Under the pieces are notes generated by a model. The model saw nothing but the letters and a program-made list of their open reading frames with translations. It made no database searches and was not told the origin of the DNA. A stretch of DNA of 64,000 nt, from assembly GCF_002214465.1 (NCBI RefSeq), contig NZ_CP015101.1:627013-691012 (forward strand), in the 5' to 3' direction. The DNA is from Thermococcus barossii. Lineage in GTDB: Archaea; Methanobacteriota_B; Thermococci; Thermococcales; Thermococcaceae. Of this stretch, positions 17,622 through 25,806 are shown in pieces. Within the stretch, counting starts at the first letter, position 1, and every line of letters begins with the position of its first letter. The position numbers and the translations under genes were made by a program.

Positions 17622-18455
17622 ATGAGGCTCGATTACCTCGCGGTGTTCATGGTAACCCTCATTCTTTTTCCCTGGGCTAGTTCCTATGCCGTCTCGTCCC
17701 TGGTTTTGACGGTTTACGATGACGGCTATGTCAAGGTTGAATACGAGATTCTCCCGGAGGAGTACTCCTCCCAGATTGAACTTCCCCTCCTCGGCGGCCA
17801 CTACGAAAACGTCATTGTTGAGGACGGAAACGGGAATCCTCTAAACTTCAGGCTTGAAAACGGAAGCATTCTCGTATACTCTGGAGAAGCGGACATCGTC
17901 AGGGTATCATATTACACCCCAGATCTGACCGTGAAGGAGGGCATCGTCTGGACGCTTCACGTTGAGACCAACGATTCCTTCACCGTGGTTCTGCCGGAGA
18001 ACGCCATAGTGGTTGACCTCAGCGACATACCGCTTGAGATAGCCGGAAACTCGATAACCATGCCCCCCGGCAACCAGAGCGTCTCGTACACCCTCAACGG
18101 CAGGGCGGTAGGTGAGGGGAACGAGGCCGGTAGCTTACCCTATCTTGCCCTCGTTGGTGGCCTCGCGGTGGCTGGAGCTTCCGCCTACATCCTCTGGAGG
18201 AAGGGCAGAGGGAGGTCGATGCCCACCAGGGAGGAGTTCGAAAGGAAGCTCGACAATGTGGACCTCAACGAGGAGGAAAGGCGCGCGTTGCTATATATCT
18301 TCGATAGGGGCGGAAGGGCGAGCCAGGCAGAGGTCAGGGAGGCGATAGGTCTGCCCAAGACGACAGCGTGGAGGATGTTCAGGCGCCTTGAGAAGAAGGG
18401 GCTGGTAAAGGTTCTGAAAGGGAGAAAGGAAAACTGGGTGGAGCTGAAGCTTTAG
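17622..18455 (+). CDS. membrane-anchored protein with extracellular domain and cytoplasmic winged helix
   Basis: 277 residues in three parts: a signal or anchor helix (1-24), a beta-rich outside domain (about 25-170) with several NxS/T sequons, a membrane helix near 175-195 (ALVGGLAVAGASAYILW), and a cytoplasmic winged HTH at 210-277 (ASQAEVREAIGLPKTTAWRMFRRLEKKGLV). This is the build of archaeal membrane-bound one-component regulators. The sensed signal and operator are unknown; the preceding secreted protein is a natural candidate partner. GGAGGG precedes the ATG. Confidence 0.75.
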   Translation: MRLDYLAVFMVTLILFPWASSYAVSSLVLTVYDDGYVKVEYEILPEEYSSQIELPLLGGHYENVIVEDGNGNPLNFRLENGSILVYSGEADIVRVSYYTPDLTVKEGIVWTLHVETNDSFTVVLPENAIVVDLSDIPLEIAGNSITMPPGNQSVSYTLNGRAVGEGNEAGSLPYLALVGGLAVAGASAYILWRKGRGRSMPTREEFERKLDNVDLNEEERRALLYIFDRGGRASQAEVREAIGLPKTTAWRMFRRLEKKGLVKVLKGRKENWVELKL

Positions 18456-18458
18456 CCC

Positions 18459-20681
18459 TCACCTTATCTTAGCACCCAGCTTTACCTCTTTATCCGGCAT
18501 AAGCAAAGCCACTTTTTCACCGTCATCGGCAGCCAGAAGCATTCCCTGGCTCTCAACGCCGCGAAGCTTCTTCGGCTCAAGGTTCGCTATGATGACCACC
18601 GTTTTGTTGAGGAGCTCGTCCTTGCTGTAGTACTTCTTCAAGCCGGCGACGAGCTGCCTGACCTCATCGCCCAGGTCAACCCTGACCACGTACAGCCTGT
18701 CGGCGTTCGGATGGTCCTCAACGCTTATTATCCTCCCGACCCTCAGGTCGAGCTTCATGAAGTCGTCAAAGCTGACGTATCCCATGTCCTTACCCTCCTT
18801 CTTGGCCTTCTCATTCTTTGAAGCCTTTTCAGACTTTTCGGTTTTGACCCCGATTTCATCACCGTAGATGCCCCTGAGGAGTGCTATCGCTTCCTCCCTC
18901 TTGGCCTCCCCGAAGCGCTCGATGACGACCTTTACAACATCGTCCCGCCTGTAGTACTTTTCGAGGAGTAGCCTGGCGCTCTCCGGGTTGCCCCTGGCTA
19001 TGTGGTTCACGATGAAGTAGATTATGTCCTCGTCGGTGACCTTCTTGAACATCGGGGTGGCCTTTCTAACCCTGTGGCCGGCCGGAACCTCGGTGAACTC
19101 CCAGCGCTTCAGCTCCTCTAGGTTGAGGAGGTGCCATATCTTCTCGCTCGCATCGGGCAGGAACGGTTCGAGGAGGATTCCGAGGGTCTTGACGAGCTGG
19201 AGGGATATGTTCACGGTTGTGGCAGTCCTTACGCGGTCGGTTTTAGCGGTCTTCCACGGCTTCTGGTAGTCGAAGTAGCGGTTGCCGAAGATGGCCAGCT
19301 CCATGACCCTCTTGAGGGCGTCCTTGAAGCGGTACTGACCTATCAGCTCCCCGACTTCCTTGAAGGCTCTCTCAATCTCCTCAAAGGCCTCCCTGTCGAG
19401 ATCGTCCAGCTCGCCCCTCTCTGGAACGATTCCATCGAAGTAGCGGTTGGTGAAGGTGAGCGCGCGGTGAACGAAGTTGCCGAGGTTGTTGACGAGCTCC
19501 TCGTTTATCTTGCTCTTGAAGTCGGCGAAGCTGAAGTCGCTGTCACGAGTTTCGGGCATTATCGCGGTGAGGTAATACCTCAGGTAGTCGGCCGGGAAGG
19601 CATCGAGGAACTCGTGGACCCATATCGCCCAGTTCCTGCTGGTGGAGAACTTCCTGCCCTCAAGGTTGAGGTACTCGTTGGCCGGGATGTCATGGGGGAG
19701 AAGCCACTCGGCCTCGGTTTCATCGTCCCTGTATTTACCGTAGGCCATGAGAAAGGCCGGCCAGAATATCGCGTGGAAGGGCACGTTGTCCTTGCCTATG
19801 AAGTGGATCACCCTAGTCTCGCCGTCGAGGTTGAGCCAGAACTTCTTCCACTCCTTCTCTTTTCCAGCCCTCTTGAGGGCCTCTATCGTGATCGAGATGT
19901 AGCCTATAGGCGCTTCAAACCAGACGTAGAGCACCTTCCCCTTAACGTCCTCGTCGTCGAGAGGAACCGGAATACCCCAGTCGAGGTCGCGCGTTATGGC
20001 CCTCTCCTCAAGCCCCTCGTTAATCCAGCCGAGGACGGTGTTCTTTACGTTGGGCTTCCAGTGCTGTCCCTCGACCCACTCCCTCAGCCTATCCTCGAAG
20101 TCCTTCATCTTGATGTAGTAGTGGGCCGAGTCCTTGAATGTTATCGGGTTGCCGCAGATGTTGCAGCGCGGGTTGATGAGGATTTCGGGCGTGAGCGGAT
20201 GACCGCAGACCTCACACTGGTCGCCGCGCTGGTTTTCTGCCCCACAGTAGGGGCAGGTTCCGATGACGTAGCGGTCGGGCAGGAACATCTTGTCGTGCTC
20301 GCAGTAGGCCTGCTTGGTGACCTTCTTGACGAGGTGGCCGTTCTCAAGGGCCTTGAGGAAGAACTCCTGGCTTACCCGGTAGTGGACAGGTAACTCGGTC
20401 CTGCCGAAGTAGTCGAAGCTTATCTTGGCCCTCTCGAAGGTCGTCTTTATGTGCTCGTGGAACTCGTCAACTATCTCCCTCGGGCTCCTGCCCTCCTTGA
20501 GCGCGCGGAAGGTTATCGGAGTACCGTGTTCATCCGTTCCGCAGATGAAGAGCACCTCTTCGCCTTTGAGGCGGAGGTAGCGCACGAAGATGTCCGCGGG
20601 GAGGTAGGCTCCCGCAAGGTGTCCCGCGTGTATCGGTCCGTTAGCGTAAGGGAGTGCTGAGGTTACCATGTACCTGACCAT
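18459..20681 (-). CDS. metG: methionyl-tRNA synthetase with fused tRNA-binding domain
   Basis: 740 residues. The catalytic Rossmann domain has HAGHLAGAYLPADI (HIGH motif), two zinc knuckles (CPYCG...CEVCG and CNICG) and KFSTSRNW (KMSKS counterpart). A lysine-rich linker (about 620-640) joins the C-terminal EMAP/Trbp111-like domain, LDLRVGRIISVEDHPNADRLYVV, which dimerises and binds tRNA. The ATG at 20681 follows GGTGG; an in-frame GTG is at 20690. The promoter box CTTATAAG is framed by an inverted repeat, described separately. Confidence 0.95.
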   Translation of the reverse strand: MVRYMVTSALPYANGPIHAGHLAGAYLPADIFVRYLRLKGEEVLFICGTDEHGTPITFRALKEGRSPREIVDEFHEHIKTTFERAKISFDYFGRTELPVHYRVSQEFFLKALENGHLVKKVTKQAYCEHDKMFLPDRYVIGTCPYCGAENQRGDQCEVCGHPLTPEILINPRCNICGNPITFKDSAHYYIKMKDFEDRLREWVEGQHWKPNVKNTVLGWINEGLEERAITRDLDWGIPVPLDDEDVKGKVLYVWFEAPIGYISITIEALKRAGKEKEWKKFWLNLDGETRVIHFIGKDNVPFHAIFWPAFLMAYGKYRDDETEAEWLLPHDIPANEYLNLEGRKFSTSRNWAIWVHEFLDAFPADYLRYYLTAIMPETRDSDFSFADFKSKINEELVNNLGNFVHRALTFTNRYFDGIVPERGELDDLDREAFEEIERAFKEVGELIGQYRFKDALKRVMELAIFGNRYFDYQKPWKTAKTDRVRTATTVNISLQLVKTLGILLEPFLPDASEKIWHLLNLEELKRWEFTEVPAGHRVRKATPMFKKVTDEDIIYFIVNHIARGNPESARLLLEKYYRRDDVVKVVIERFGEAKREEAIALLRGIYGDEIGVKTEKSEKASKNEKAKKEGKDMGYVSFDDFMKLDLRVGRIISVEDHPNADRLYVVRVDLGDEVRQLVAGLKKYYSKDELLNKTVVIIANLEPKKLRGVESQGMLLAADDGEKVALLMPDKEVKLGAKIR

Positions 20682-20693
20682 TTTAACCACCGT

Positions 20694-20729
20694 CCCGCAG
20701 TGGGTTTGGAGCCTTATAAGACCTGCGGG
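20694..20729. promoter_or_regulatory. inverted repeat around the metG TATA box
   Basis: CCCGCAG (20694-20700) and CTGCGGG (20723-20729) are exact inverted copies 22 bases apart, with the palindromic TATA box CTTATAAG at 20713-20720 between them. It may be an operator for a repressor that blocks TBP, or chance. Confidence 0.4.
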
Positions 20730-20786
20730 TTTTAAACATTACGGTGGGTTATTAAGTCGGGAGAAAAATATGCAGAGTTGGATATA

Positions 20787-21044
20787 TCACTTGCCGAGGG
20801 AGAGGTTCTCCGCCCTCACGAGGACGGCGCTTTCGGGTACCTCAACCTCCCCGCGGGTGATTATCAACGCCCCGTCGTAGGTGGTCATCGTCAGCCTGGT
20901 CTTCTTGAAACCTCCCGTCTCGCCAACTATGACGAGCGGCCTTTCCTTGAGCTCAAGGAACTTCCGGAACTCCTCGGGCTCAACGAAGACGAGGACGCCT
21001 CCCGCTATCACCCTGTTGGCGTCGACGGCCATCCCGCATCCCAT
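20787..21044 (-). CDS. small protein of unknown function (Thermococcales-type)
   Basis: 85 residues, beta-rich, starting MGCGMAVDANRVIAGG after a strong GGGGTGGT site. The frame continues upstream to 21293 but that part is antisense to the PTPS gene. Domains are not recognised. The protein ends near the metG promoter and is divergent from the PTPS-like gene, with a short shared promoter region 21045-21098 that contains GGTTTAAGG. Confidence 0.6.
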   Translation of the reverse strand: MGCGMAVDANRVIAGGVLVFVEPEEFRKFLELKERPLVIVGETGGFKKTRLTMTTYDGALIITRGEVEVPESAVLVRAENLSLGK

Positions 21045-21098
21045 GATACCACCCCAAAGGTTTAAGGTCTTCCCATTGATGTGGTTTTCGGTGGTGGA

Positions 21099-21446
21099 AT
21101 GAAGGCGAGGGTGGTTGAGCGCTTCAAGTTTGAAGCCGCGCACGCGGTCATAATCAATGGAAAGCCAGAGAAAATTCACGGCCACACCTTCAGGCTCGAG
21201 GTCGCGGTTGAAGGCGAACTCAGGAGGGGTTACGTGATGGACTTCATCGAGCTGAGAAGGCTCGTTGGGGAAGTCATTGGCAAGCTCGACCACGGGAACT
21301 TAAACGAACTCTTCGACAACCCGACTACCGAGAACGTTGCCCTGTGGATAGCGGAGGAGGTTGAAAAGCGCCTCCCCGATGGCGTGAGGCTGAAACGAAT
21401 AGTCCTCTGGGAGGGCGACGAGAACGGGGTGGAGTTTGAGTTTTAA
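21099..21446 (+). CDS. 6-pyruvoyl-tetrahydropterin synthase / QueD-family protein
   Basis: 115 residues of the COG0720 fold. Zinc ligands are seen in FEAAHA and HGHTF, then [17 protein letters not shown] (catalytic Asp-His) and [14 protein letters not shown]. The usual nucleophile of PTPS and QueD, Cys four residues before HGH, is missing: the local sequence is GKPEKIHGH, with Pro there and Glu next. This points to a non-QueD subgroup, possibly one acting on dihydroneopterin-type substrates, rather than a standard 6-carboxytetrahydropterin synthase. Start set by GGTGGTG. Its end overlaps the DUF192 gene by four bases. Confidence 0.8.
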   Translation: MKARVVERFKFEAAHAVIINGKPEKIHGHTFRLEVAVEGELRRGYVMDFIELRRLVGEVIGKLDHGNLNELFDNPTTENVALWIAEEVEKRLPDGVRLKRIVLWEGDENGVEFEF

Positions 21447-21916
21447 GGATTCTCCGCTTTCACTTCCCCCACGCTCTCCGTAAAGGCCATCCCGTTGGTG
21501 CCCTTGTCGAATGAGAAGCCATCTGGAAGGGACACCTTCACCGGGACGGCCCGCTCCTTCTCCTCGCTCGGGCTCCAGCTTATGAGGTCGCCCTCCTCGA
21601 CGTCAAGCGCTTTTATAATCCCCACGGGGCCTTCGATTATGTATTTGGCCGGCTTTCTGGGAGCGTAGAGGCGCCACTTCCTGGCGGTCTTGAAATCGAC
21701 GACGCGCCTCGTCGAATCGAGCCATATCACGTCTATATCGCTCAGCATGAAGAACATGTGGATCGAGGCGTTGGCCTTGGTCTCGGCGGGAAGGATGAAG
21801 ACAAGGGCATGGTTGACGTGCCTTACCAGCATCAGCCCCCTAAAGCGCTTGAAAAAGCTGTCGGCAAGCTTTACGGGCCCGTGCCACGTCCGCTCTTTGG
21901 TCTCGTTGATGAGCAT
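21443..21916 (-). CDS. DUF192 family protein
   Basis: 157 residues. The DUF192 domain spans about 15-125 with [25 protein letters not shown] and [19 protein letters not shown]. The family's role is unknown; in halophiles similar small proteins attach to membranes through a lipid anchor, but no lipobox is visible here. The charged extra C-terminus (about 126-157) is not part of the usual domain. The ribosome site is weak. Its 3' end overlaps the convergent PTPS-like gene. Confidence 0.8.
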   Translation of the reverse strand: MLINETKERTWHGPVKLADSFFKRFRGLMLVRHVNHALVFILPAETKANASIHMFFMLSDIDVIWLDSTRRVVDFKTARKWRLYAPRKPAKYIIEGPVGIIKALDVEEGDLISWSPSEEKERAVPVKVSLPDGFSFDKGTNGMAFTESVGEVKAENP

Positions 21917-22013
21917 GTTCTTCTCTCGCGTCGGGAGTTAATAACCCTAACGGCGAAAAACTTTTAAATACAAAAAGTAACTAAAATATGAGAACGGGCC
22001 GGAGGTGGTGGGC

Positions 22014-22439
22014 ATGGCGAAGGTAAAGAGAACCCCCGAGAGGATACAGGACGAGATAAGGAGCTACCTCGGCGAGATAGAGTACCTCAGGAGCCAGGTC
22101 GGGGTCATCGACGCAACCATAAGCAACCTCCGCACCGTCGATGCGACGCTTGCCTACATCAAGGAGAAGGGCGAGGGCAAGGAGATATACATCCCGCTCG
22201 GCAGTGGCATAGCCATCAAGGGCAAGATAGAGAAGCCTGACGATGTCATAATGGACGTGGGAGCCGGCATACTGGTTGGGGCGAGCATCGAGGAGGCGAG
22301 GGAGAACATCGAGAAGCGCATAAACGCCCTGATGGAGCTGCGCCTTGCCCTGCTCAGGAAGATAGAGGAGGACGGCAGGAAGGTCACGGAACTCCTCAAG
22401 GAGCTTGAGAAGATGAAGCCCGAGGAGAAGAAGGAGTGA
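22014..22439 (+). CDS. pfdA: prefoldin alpha subunit
   Basis: 141 residues with two long coiled coils (about 5-45 and 95-141) flanking a small beta-hairpin core rich in Gly (IYIPLGSGIAIKGKI, VGAGILVGASIEEA). This is the prefoldin alpha pattern. The hexameric chaperone alpha2-beta4 delivers unfolded chains to the thermosome. GTG at 22005 is in frame, but GGAGGTGGTG places the start at the ATG at 22014. CTTTTAAATAC at 21961 is the promoter. A beta-like gene follows 27 bases later. Confidence 0.9.
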   Translation: MAKVKRTPERIQDEIRSYLGEIEYLRSQVGVIDATISNLRTVDATLAYIKEKGEGKEIYIPLGSGIAIKGKIEKPDDVIMDVGAGILVGASIEEARENIEKRINALMELRLALLRKIEEDGRKVTELLKELEKMKPEEKKE

Positions 22440-22466
22440 CCCTTCCTCTTTTTTGGAGGGTGGACG

Positions 22467-22760
22467 ATGGAGCTCGTGAGGGCGTACGAGAAGGAGCTTG
22501 AGCTCCAGAGGCTCAGGGAGCTGAGGGCCTCGCTGGAGCTCAAGCTGGCGGAGGTCAATGAGGCGAAGAAGTATCTTAAATCTGGGGACAGGAAGCTTTA
22601 CCGCCTTCTCTCGGGCCTCCTGGTGGAGGTGAGCGGGGAAGAGGCGAGGGAGCACCTTGAGTCAATCGAAATGGCCTACAGGCGGGAGCTGGAAAGGCTG
22701 AAAAGAAGGGAGGGAGAGATACTCGAGGAGCTCCAGGAGCTCAAAGCTCACCACTCTTAG
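22467..22760 (+). CDS. prefoldin beta-like protein
   Basis: 97 residues: an N-terminal helix, a short turn with KLYRLLSGLLVEVSGEEAREHL, and a long C-terminal helix. This is the order and length of prefoldin beta, whose core reads VYxxxGxLLVxxxxxxxxxxL. The N-terminal helix lacks the glutamine-rich heptads of ordinary beta subunits, so it looks like a divergent paralogue; Thermococcus species are known to hold second prefoldin sets. It sits 27 bases after pfdA and would be co-expressed. Its last 20 bases overlap the convergent oxidoreductase gene. Confidence 0.7.
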   Translation: MELVRAYEKELELQRLRELRASLELKLAEVNEAKKYLKSGDRKLYRLLSGLLVEVSGEEAREHLESIEMAYRRELERLKRREGEILEELQELKAHHS

Positions 22761-23301
22761 CCTTCTCCCCAAGTTCGAATCCCTTGTGAAGTGCCCTGAG
22801 GTTTATCTCCTCGGTCCCCTTGGGAACGGCGTCGAGAACGGCCTTTTCTATGGCCTCCCTGCTGACAACTCCCGTCCAGGCCGTCAGGATTCCCAGGGTG
22901 AGGATGTTCATCGTGAGGCTCAGGCCGGTCGTTTCTTCGGCTATCTCGGTCAGTGGGAGGGCTATCACGTTGAGCTTCTTCTCGAACTCCGCATCGCGGT
23001 GCGGGACGAGCTCTTCCTCCACAATGATTCTCGCGCCCTCCTTTACCGTGTGGAGGTACTTGTTGTACGCTTCCTGGGAGAAGAACACCGCGCAGTCCGG
23101 GTGGAGGGTCTTGGGGTAGTCTATGGGCTCGTCGCTTATGACGACCTCCGCCTTGCTTGCTCCGCCTCTGGACTCGGGACCGTAGGCCTGGGTCTGGACG
23201 GCGTAGAGCCCCTCGTAAACGGCCGCGGCCCTTCCGAGGATGACGCTGGCGAGTATAACTCCCTGACCGCCGAAGCCGCTGAAGAGTATCTCCTTCCTCA
23301 T
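22741..23301 (-). CDS. 2-oxoacid:ferredoxin oxidoreductase gamma subunit, second set
   Basis: 186 residues of the gamma-domain family: FSGFGGQGVILASVILG at the start, QTQAYGPESRGGASKAEVVIS, and SLTMNILTLGILTAWTG near the end. This subunit closes the active site beside the TPP-binding beta subunit. The ATG at 23301 overlaps the beta stop by four bases and has GGGAGGA before it. It is the last gene of the seven-gene cluster and belongs to the set that has no delta subunit. Confidence 0.88.
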   Translation of the reverse strand: MRKEILFSGFGGQGVILASVILGRAAAVYEGLYAVQTQAYGPESRGGASKAEVVISDEPIDYPKTLHPDCAVFFSQEAYNKYLHTVKEGARIIVEEELVPHRDAEFEKKLNVIALPLTEIAEETTGLSLTMNILTLGILTAWTGVVSREAIEKAVLDAVPKGTEEINLRALHKGFELGEKAKSGEL

Positions 23302-24143
23302 TCCTCCCACCCCATCATCTTCTTCGCTCTTTTCTTGTAGGCCTCATACTCCCTCACGAGCCCCGGTCTGTCCCTGTCGACGAACTCGCCAATGACTATC
23401 TTGCCCTCAAGCTCCTCCGGCGACATCTTCTTCGCCTTTGCGAGCGGAACGGTTATCTTCTGGTACCAGCGGAGAAGCTCCGGAGCCGTCTTCATCCTGT
23501 TTCTCCTTCCGAAGCTTATCGGACACGGCGAGAGGAACTCTACCAGCGTGAAGCCCTCCTTCTGAAGGGCCTTCTTTATGCTGTTGATTCCCTGGAGGTA
23601 GTTGAAGACGCTCCACCTGGCCACGTAGTTGGCTCCGGCAGAGACAGCGAGGTCAGCTATGTCGAAGGGGTTCTCAAACTGGCCGTAGGGAGCGGTCGTT
23701 CCGCGCAGGCCCTTCAGGGCGGTCGGTGCGACCTGGCCGCCGGTCATCCCGTAGGTGAAGTTGTTGATGAGTATCACCGTGACGTCGAGGTTCCTCCTTA
23801 TGGCGTGGATGAAGTGGTTTCCGCCTATTGCCGCGGCATCTCCGTCGCCCATGAAGGCAATTATCTTGAGGTCCGGATTGGCGAGTTTTATGCCTGTTGC
23901 AAAGGCCAAAGCCCTCCCGTGGGTCGTGTGGAGGCCGTCGAAGTTAACAAAACCGGGAACGCGGGAGGAACAGCCTATTCCGCTGACCCAGACTATCTCG
24001 TCCGGGTTGAGGCCGAGGTCGTCTATCGCGCGGAGCGTGTACTGTAGGGCCGAGCCTATCCCACAGCCGGGGCAGAATATCGTCGGGAGCATGTCCTTCC
24101 TCAGGTACTTGTCTCGAATATCGTAAGCGGACTTCAGGTACAT
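23298..24143 (-). CDS. 2-oxoacid:ferredoxin oxidoreductase beta subunit, second set
   Basis: 281 residues. The TPP-binding motif GDGDAAAIGGNHFIHAIRRN and NNFTYGMTGGQ are clear, as are FCPGCGIGSAL and the later Cys in SPCPISFGRRNR, which with an earlier Cys (GIGCS) supply the four ligands of the proximal [4Fe-4S] cluster. The enzyme oxidatively decarboxylates a 2-oxoacid to acyl-CoA with ferredoxin reduction. Compared with the first set, PTALKGLRGTTAPYG replaces PTTPFGARTTTSPYR, so the substrate may differ. It follows the alpha stop directly. Confidence 0.9.
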   Translation of the reverse strand: MYLKSAYDIRDKYLRKDMLPTIFCPGCGIGSALQYTLRAIDDLGLNPDEIVWVSGIGCSSRVPGFVNFDGLHTTHGRALAFATGIKLANPDLKIIAFMGDGDAAAIGGNHFIHAIRRNLDVTVILINNFTYGMTGGQVAPTALKGLRGTTAPYGQFENPFDIADLAVSAGANYVARWSVFNYLQGINSIKKALQKEGFTLVEFLSPCPISFGRRNRMKTAPELLRWYQKITVPLAKAKKMSPEELEGKIVIGEFVDRDRPGLVREYEAYKKRAKKMMGWEE

Positions 24144-25292
24144 TCAGCCCACCACCCTCTCGACTATCTCCATCGGAGTGTGAACCTCGCCGCCTATCTT
24201 GGGTATGAGCTCAACCTCCGCCTTCCCGTTGGCCCCTTCCTTGACGAGGTGGTAGAGCTGTCCGAGGTTCATCTCCGGGACGTATATCTTCTCAACCTGC
24301 TCCGCGAGCTCTTCAATCATGTCGAAGTCGAAGGGCCATATCGTGTTGAGCTTCAGCAGGCCCGCCTTGATTCCCTTCTCGCGGAGAATCTTAACCGCCC
24401 TCACGCCGGAGCGGGAAACGATGCCCGTGCTTATTATCGCTATCTCTGCATCGTCAAGCATGAACTTCTCGTAGCTTATGATCTCGTCCTTGTGGCTGAG
24501 GATTTTGTTGAATATTCTCCTTATGAGCCTCTCGTGGATCTCGGCGTCAACCGTTTTTGGCCTTCCGTACTCGTCGTGGGTCAAGCCGGTGACGTAGGTT
24601 CTGTATCCCCTCCCGAATATCGGCATTGGCGGTACTCCGTCGCCGTGGGGATCGCCGAAGGGAAGCTTAGCCTCCTCCTCATTTGCAGGAAGCTTTCTCT
24701 CGACAACCTCTATCTCGTCGGGATTCGGGATGTAAACCCTTTCACGCATGTGGGCTATCTCCGCGTCTGTGAGCAGAACCACGGGTGTCCTGTACCTCTC
24801 GGCCAGGTTGAAGGCCCTTACCGTGAAGTCGAAGGCCTCCTGAACGGTGGAGGGACTGAGGACGATGAGCATGTGGTCACCGTGGGTTCCCCATATGGCC
24901 TGCATTATGTCTCCCTGCGCCCCCAGCGTCGGCTGTCCCGTTGAGGGTCCACCGCGCTGGACATCAACGACGACGACTGGGGTTTCGGTCATTATCGCGT
25001 AGCCGATGTTCTCCTGCATCAGCGAGAATCCCGGGCCGCTTGTGGCGGTCATCGCCTTCGCTCCGGCCCAGGAGGCGCCTATTATGGCCGCCATACTGGC
25101 GAGCTCATCTTCCATCTGTATGCTCACACCATCAACCAGCGGCATGTAGAGGGCCATAGCCTCGAATATCTCGCTGGCCGGCGTGATCGGGTAGCCTGCG
25201 TAGAAGCGGCAGCCGGCGAGGATAGCTGCCCTCGCTATGGCCTCATCACCCTGAATAAAGTCGCTCTTACCAACCGGGAAGGGGTATCTCAT
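24144..25292 (-). CDS. 2-oxoacid:ferredoxin oxidoreductase alpha subunit, second set
   Basis: 382 residues. Motifs: FIQGDEAIARAAILAGCRFYAGYPITPASEIFE, EDELASMAAIIGASWAGAKAMTATSGPGFSLM, and VDVQRGGPSTGQPT, all usual for the alpha chain that holds the dimer and CoA side. About half of the residues match the first-set alpha at 26661, showing an in-place duplication of the alpha-beta-gamma block. The start at 25292 gives GGAGG its proper spacing. In Pyrococcus furiosus the same arrangement follows KGOR and has, as far as I recall, no assigned substrate. Confidence 0.9.
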   Translation of the reverse strand: MRYPFPVGKSDFIQGDEAIARAAILAGCRFYAGYPITPASEIFEAMALYMPLVDGVSIQMEDELASMAAIIGASWAGAKAMTATSGPGFSLMQENIGYAIMTETPVVVVDVQRGGPSTGQPTLGAQGDIMQAIWGTHGDHMLIVLSPSTVQEAFDFTVRAFNLAERYRTPVVLLTDAEIAHMRERVYIPNPDEIEVVERKLPANEEEAKLPFGDPHGDGVPPMPIFGRGYRTYVTGLTHDEYGRPKTVDAEIHERLIRRIFNKILSHKDEIISYEKFMLDDAEIAIISTGIVSRSGVRAVKILREKGIKAGLLKLNTIWPFDFDMIEELAEQVEKIYVPEMNLGQLYHLVKEGANGKAEVELIPKIGGEVHTPMEIVERVVG

Positions 25293-25801
25293 CTGCATCC
25301 CTCCTCATAACCAACCCTGAAGGCCTTGATGTTTATCTCCTCGGTCCCCTTCGGGACGCGTCTCCTTATGGCCTCCTCAACGTTTTCCTTCTTCACAACG
25401 CCGGTCTTAGCCACGAGATAACCGAGAGCCACCATGTTAACGGTCAAAGCGAGTCCCGTGTTCTCCTCGGCGAGCCTCGTGAAGGGGGCACCGAGGTAGT
25501 CCCTGTCCGGCTTTACGAGGTCTGTATCCACTATCAAAAGCCCATCCTTCTTCAGTTCGTCCTTTACGGTGTCGTAGCCGAGCTGGGCGAGCGCAACGAG
25601 AACGTCCGCCTCGGTGACAATGACATCGTAAATCGGCTCCTTCGAGATTATCACATCCGCTATGGAGTGACCGCCCCTGCTCGCGGAGCTGTAGTCCTGG
25701 GTCTGGAGGACGTTGAGACCCTCTATGGCTGCCGCCTCTCCGAGTATAACCCCGGCCAGGACGACGCCCTGACCGCCTATACCTGCGAACCTAACCTGCA
25801 T
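25289..25801 (-). CDS. korC: 2-oxoglutarate:ferredoxin oxidoreductase gamma subunit
   Basis: 170 residues, FAGIGGQGVVLAGVILGEAA at the start and QTQDYSSASRGGHSIADVIIS after it. It pairs with the alpha and beta genes just upstream and is joined to the next alpha gene by a four-base ATGA overlap. The ATG at 25801 follows GGAGG at ten bases; the TTG at 25810 would be too near. Known role: part of the KGOR heterotetramer making succinyl-CoA from 2-oxoglutarate during glutamate fermentation. Confidence 0.88.
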   Translation of the reverse strand: MQVRFAGIGGQGVVLAGVILGEAAAIEGLNVLQTQDYSSASRGGHSIADVIISKEPIYDVIVTEADVLVALAQLGYDTVKDELKKDGLLIVDTDLVKPDRDYLGAPFTRLAEENTGLALTVNMVALGYLVAKTGVVKKENVEEAIRRRVPKGTEEINIKAFRVGYEEGCR

Positions 25802-25806
25802 GGTTC

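Noticed and set aside
19131-20393. 420-codon plus-strand frame opposite metG
   Set aside because: A shadow of the high-GC metG codons (third-position bias makes long antisense frames); no ribosome site or family.
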